Assembly (NCBI GenBank): GCA_011037195.1
Contig: JAAEAF010007712.1
Coordinates: forward strand, 1-64,000
Direction of reading: 5' to 3'
From: Triatoma infestans
Lineage: Eukaryota > Arthropoda > Insecta > Hemiptera > Reduviidae
Length of the DNA: 64,000 bases
Shown piece by piece: positions 60,522 to 64,000 of the stretch. The notes beneath the pieces were generated by a model. It saw only the letters and a program-made list of their open reading frames with translations, was not told where the DNA came from and did not search any database. Made by a program: the position numbers and the translations under genes. Positions within the stretch are counted from its first letter, which is position 1, and the number at the start of each line of letters is the position of its first letter.

Positions 60522-63500
60522 GTTTATCAACTTTAACAGTTATATTATCACATAAGTATATTCACGTATGTCTCTATATTGCACTGCATGACTGACACGA
60601 ATTACTTCTAGGGTTAGTGTTATGTGTATGTACATAATGAAATAAATGATTTTGATGACCGCGCCCGAGAATTTCTCTAACATTAATTAAATAAAATAAT
60701 AAAAATAAGAACGTATTCATCTTATAACTACAACAAAAATAACAGATTAACACCAACCATCTTGGAATACAGAAAGGTTGCCTACTTCTGCACTCTATAC
60801 TGCTGTTGCAAACTATTAGGAATGTCATGCCTGACATGCCTTGCCCATGTGTTCCTATTTTATAAGTTCATCAGCAATTCGTTTAAATAACAAATTGTTG
60901 GAAAATTTTTTGTTAAAGATAAAAGTACTTACATTAATTCATAATATTCATTATACCTTAAAATATGTAATAGGTATTTTATTCGTATATATTTTTTTAT
61001 TAAGAATTTATTAAAACAAACAAAAAATGAGAAAATTATAGTATTAATTACATTACTTTAAATGATTGAGTTCTCAAGTTTCTTTCATCAATTGTTGGCG
61101 AGAATTAATACTTAACGGGTAAAAAATAAATACTGGAAATAATGCATTTTAAAATTATTAACCATAAGAGATATCAAATTAAGCCATTGGATTGCAAGGT
61201 ATTTTTATATTTTAATTTTTTCAGATTTCAGATTTATTTGTAATTATTTGTTGTCAATGCGCTTTACAATAGTAAAGTTTTTAAATTCCTACAAAAGAAA
61301 TCTGACAATAAAATATGTTTGTTTTTCATTTGATAGATCATAGATCAATTATTGCTACTCCTCTGAGTGGCAGTTTGCAATTGATAATAATGACAGGCTA
61401 TTTATAAGAAAATGTATGTCAGAGTGAAAGAACTGAACATTTGGCACAATAATTGCCAGCGAAACAGCGAATATTAATTGCTTTTTAATTTTATTAACTT
61501 AGATAAACATTTTTATTCCCCCCAAAAAATGCAATGCAACAAAAGGTCGATAACAGATTAATTACTCATAAAACCTATTTGAGGAATAAAGATGTCAATG
61601 GAATCTAATAGCGGAAACTTTCGATTAAAAAGATATTACTTATCATTTCTCTGTGATCAAATCACAGAAAAATTAATATCAAATAAAATCAAAATTAATT
61701 ATTTACATATATACAAGGAAGGTTTTTTGCACTGGAAAATCTTTACAGAAACTACTGGCCGTTATTTATCCATAACAAATAAATACATTGACTTAAGTTT
61801 CTACATTTTTCGATTTCCTCGTCGAATTTTAATGAGCTTGTGATGTAATACCGAAATAAATACCTCATCTCTTATAAAAACAAATATATAACCATTCAAA
61901 CAAATGATTTTCATTTGTAATTAACGTGCATTTTGAAGACAAATTTTCGCTATATTTAAAACGCATTGTAGTATTTTGATTAGTTAAGTCATTCCAGCAA
62001 AACCGTTCTTTAATCGCTATTAAAATAAAGAAATTAAATATTTATTTCAAATAAATATCTAATAAACAAAACTAATATCCAAAAATAAAAATGTCATAAA
62101 GTCATTGATGAAGGTTTTTTTATTGTCTATTATTACATTTGCAAATGACAATTAAAAATATTATTAATTCATAAACCTAGTGCAGACAACTTTTTAACAA
62201 TATGCATATATTAAGTTAATAGCACCGAATGACATTGAAATTGCATGCCTAGATAGTGCTGCCACTCGTAGGTTGTTATTGGAATTTTGTGACAGTTGAC
62301 TGAAAGCTGTGAATCTGGTGGCACCTAAAAACGTTCATATTACAGTTTCAATATGAATTAATTTTCGTGTGACTTGTGCCTATTAAATAATTTTTGTTTA
62401 ATTGAACTCCAATTGTCGGATAACTATTCTTTAAGAAGTTACTGAGTGTTAAACAAACGCTGCTTCAAAACTAAGTTTGTATTTTGCATTTATTTTTATT
62501 TGTTATTTAGTAAATATTTTTGTCAACTATAAAATCGTTAATAATATTATTAAGTAATATTATTTCCATTTAAATATGAGTTCATTTTTCGTTTTGTATT
62601 AAATATCTAACTAGTTACTTTTTTTTTTTCCTTTTAAGATCCAAGATTTTGGCCTTAATTTCATCCATTTTTTTTATTAATACTTTAAATACAAAATTTT
62701 TGTTCACAAGATTTTATTTTTCCAAATCAGCAAATACTGTTTCGTGGGAATACAGTGTTATCAGATAATGAATTATCTTACAAACAATACTTAGATAGTT
62801 GTAAATATTATGTAATGAATTGTGAAAAAGCAGAAAATGAATGATTGTCATGAAGTAGTCTCTTCAGATTTTATTATTATAAAACAATTTTTAGGCATAA
62901 TAGTAACTTATTAATTTGATAATAACTTTATAATGATAAATCATTTTGAAATTATATACTTCAGTGTCCTTAATATATTATCAGTGTAGATCCCGTTTTA
63001 ACGTTAAAAAAGCGACATGTTATCCCCCAGAAGACTATGTGATCGGTCACACTGGATAGCTGATTACCCCTTTTTTATTTATACTGTCTATTGTCACCAT
63101 TTAGCTACACTCTCACTGCCCCTGGAAATATTCACTACAGTTGTTTCGAAAGGTCATGATGTAGCGTCTAGTCAGTCGCTGCTGCATTACGACAATAAAA
63201 ATAAAAGAATATGAATGAATTTTACAATCTCGTCCTACTTAAAATTTGTGTAGGAAGAAACTGGTTTTTTTAATAATTACTTTTTAGAGTTCTAAATTTT
63301 TTTTTATTTACATATAAGTGAACATTACTAGCTTTTAGTGTATTTTTAATCCACTCTTGTAATCCTTCGTTTCTTTCCCACTAAGTATATATACCACATG
63401 ATGCTATGTTTTTACCCCTATGACACTCTGACATATGTGTAACAGTTTTTTTTTTTATTTTCTTTCGATCTATTTCTTCCTCTCATTCTGTCCTAATTTT

Positions 63501-63781
63501 TTGCTTTTAAAAATGTTGTTAAATGCCTCATATCTTATTATTTTGGTTATTAAAGTAAGAATATTTTCGTTGTAATTGAGCATGTTATCGAAGTTGTTTA
63601 GAGAGTAAAAAATCAAATTTATTTAGTTTATCATCCATTATAGAATGAGAGATGAATTTATGGACGGTTCGTCTTTTGACGCTTTTTACTTTTTTTTCTA
63701 TCAAAAATAAGTTTTGATCTTTATAAAATAAAACAAATTACCAATGTAAACAATATTTATGCTTGGCCGTTGTTATATTAA
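60522..63781. other. AT-rich DNA upstream of TRAPPC10
   Basis: Contains the TRAPPC10 promoter region (immediately right of 60521), but no TATA box or other element stands out. I see no supportable coding exon; frames at 60574-60837, 61592-61843 and 63017-63214 have no recognisable family. The GC-richer patch at 62240-62330 might be a promoter or untranslated exon of a neighbouring gene, but nothing proves it. Confidence 0.4.
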
Positions 63782-63878
63782 CAAGGTAAAAAATTAGTTG
63801 GCTGGGGCCAAAGAAGCCTTCAACAATGATCAATGATCAACCTCTTCTTTGGCCCCAGCCAACTAATTTTTTAGCTTG
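63782..63878. mobile_element. 97-bp near-perfect hairpin element (MITE-like)
   Basis: Arms 63782-63816 and 63844-63878 are reverse complements over 35 bp with a single mismatch (outer CAAG.TAAAAAATTAGTTG, inner GGCTGGGGCCAAAGAAG), around a 27-base loop. The outer 20 bases match the ends of the 58446-58657 element, so they belong to one family. It is non-coding. Confidence 0.75.
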
Positions 63879-64000
63879 TTTAAAACAAATTACATTTAAA
63901 TAGATACAGCTTCCTTTTCCTCGACATAAGATAATGACTTTTACAGTTTCCAGTTTAAGTGTTTCTTCTAGAAATATTGATTTTTTTAAGAAATTTTCCC

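Overview
This is a eukaryotic window, almost certainly from an arthropod and most likely an insect. Genes are split into short exons by AT-rich introns, and the introns and intergenic DNA are full of non-LTR retrotransposon, Tc1, Penelope-like and tRNA-SINE remnants. Three host genes can be read exon by exon with phase-compatible splice junctions. They are an SLC17-type membrane transporter on the + strand (13745-22218, first coding exon not found), the Mediator subunit gene MED22 on the + strand (38113-39115, complete in two exons), and the TRAPP II subunit gene TRAPPC10 on the - strand (42453-60521, twenty coding exons, about 1,125 residues). MED22 and TRAPPC10 converge on a 3.3 kb AT-rich intergenic stretch.

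Layout. 1-13.7 kb: no host gene. It holds a decayed R1/jockey-like LINE (2.69-4.19 kb), a Penelope-like element fragment (8.46-9.34 kb), three tRNA-derived SINE copies (one interrupted by another repeat) and several copies of an unassigned repeat, here called family X. 13.7-22.2 kb: the transporter, with a 5'-truncated R1-like LINE in its sixth visible intron, flanked by a 14-bp target-site duplication. 23.2-25.6 kb: a nearly full-length but broken endonuclease-type LINE on the - strand. 25.8-26.7 kb: an 873-bp unit with 40-bp terminal inverted repeats. 26.7-37.0 kb: another LINE, cut in two inside its reverse transcriptase by an 8.6 kb composite insertion. Most of that insertion is a palindrome with 3.5 kb arms and a 0.9 kb spacer. 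38-39 kb: MED22. 42.4-60.5 kb: TRAPPC10, whose introns carry SINEs, a LINE tail, family X and small inverted-repeat elements. 60.5-64 kb: AT-rich upstream DNA with one near-perfect 97-bp hairpin element.

Most noteworthy: (1) the palindrome has two tiers of arm identity. The outer 2 kb of each arm, including a nested Tc1 element, is almost identical, while the inner 1.45 kb has visibly diverged. This fits an old inverted repeat that recently templated copying of its flank. (2) Dispersed repeats carry hammerhead-ribozyme-like cores, with CUGANGA, stem II, GAAAC, a tiny palindromic stem III and a pairing stem I, but with one extra base before stem II. One of them lies inside a small element with 54-bp terminal inverted repeats. 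(3) A tRNA-SINE family and the abundant family X repeats look worth defining. No bacterial, viral or CRISPR features were seen.
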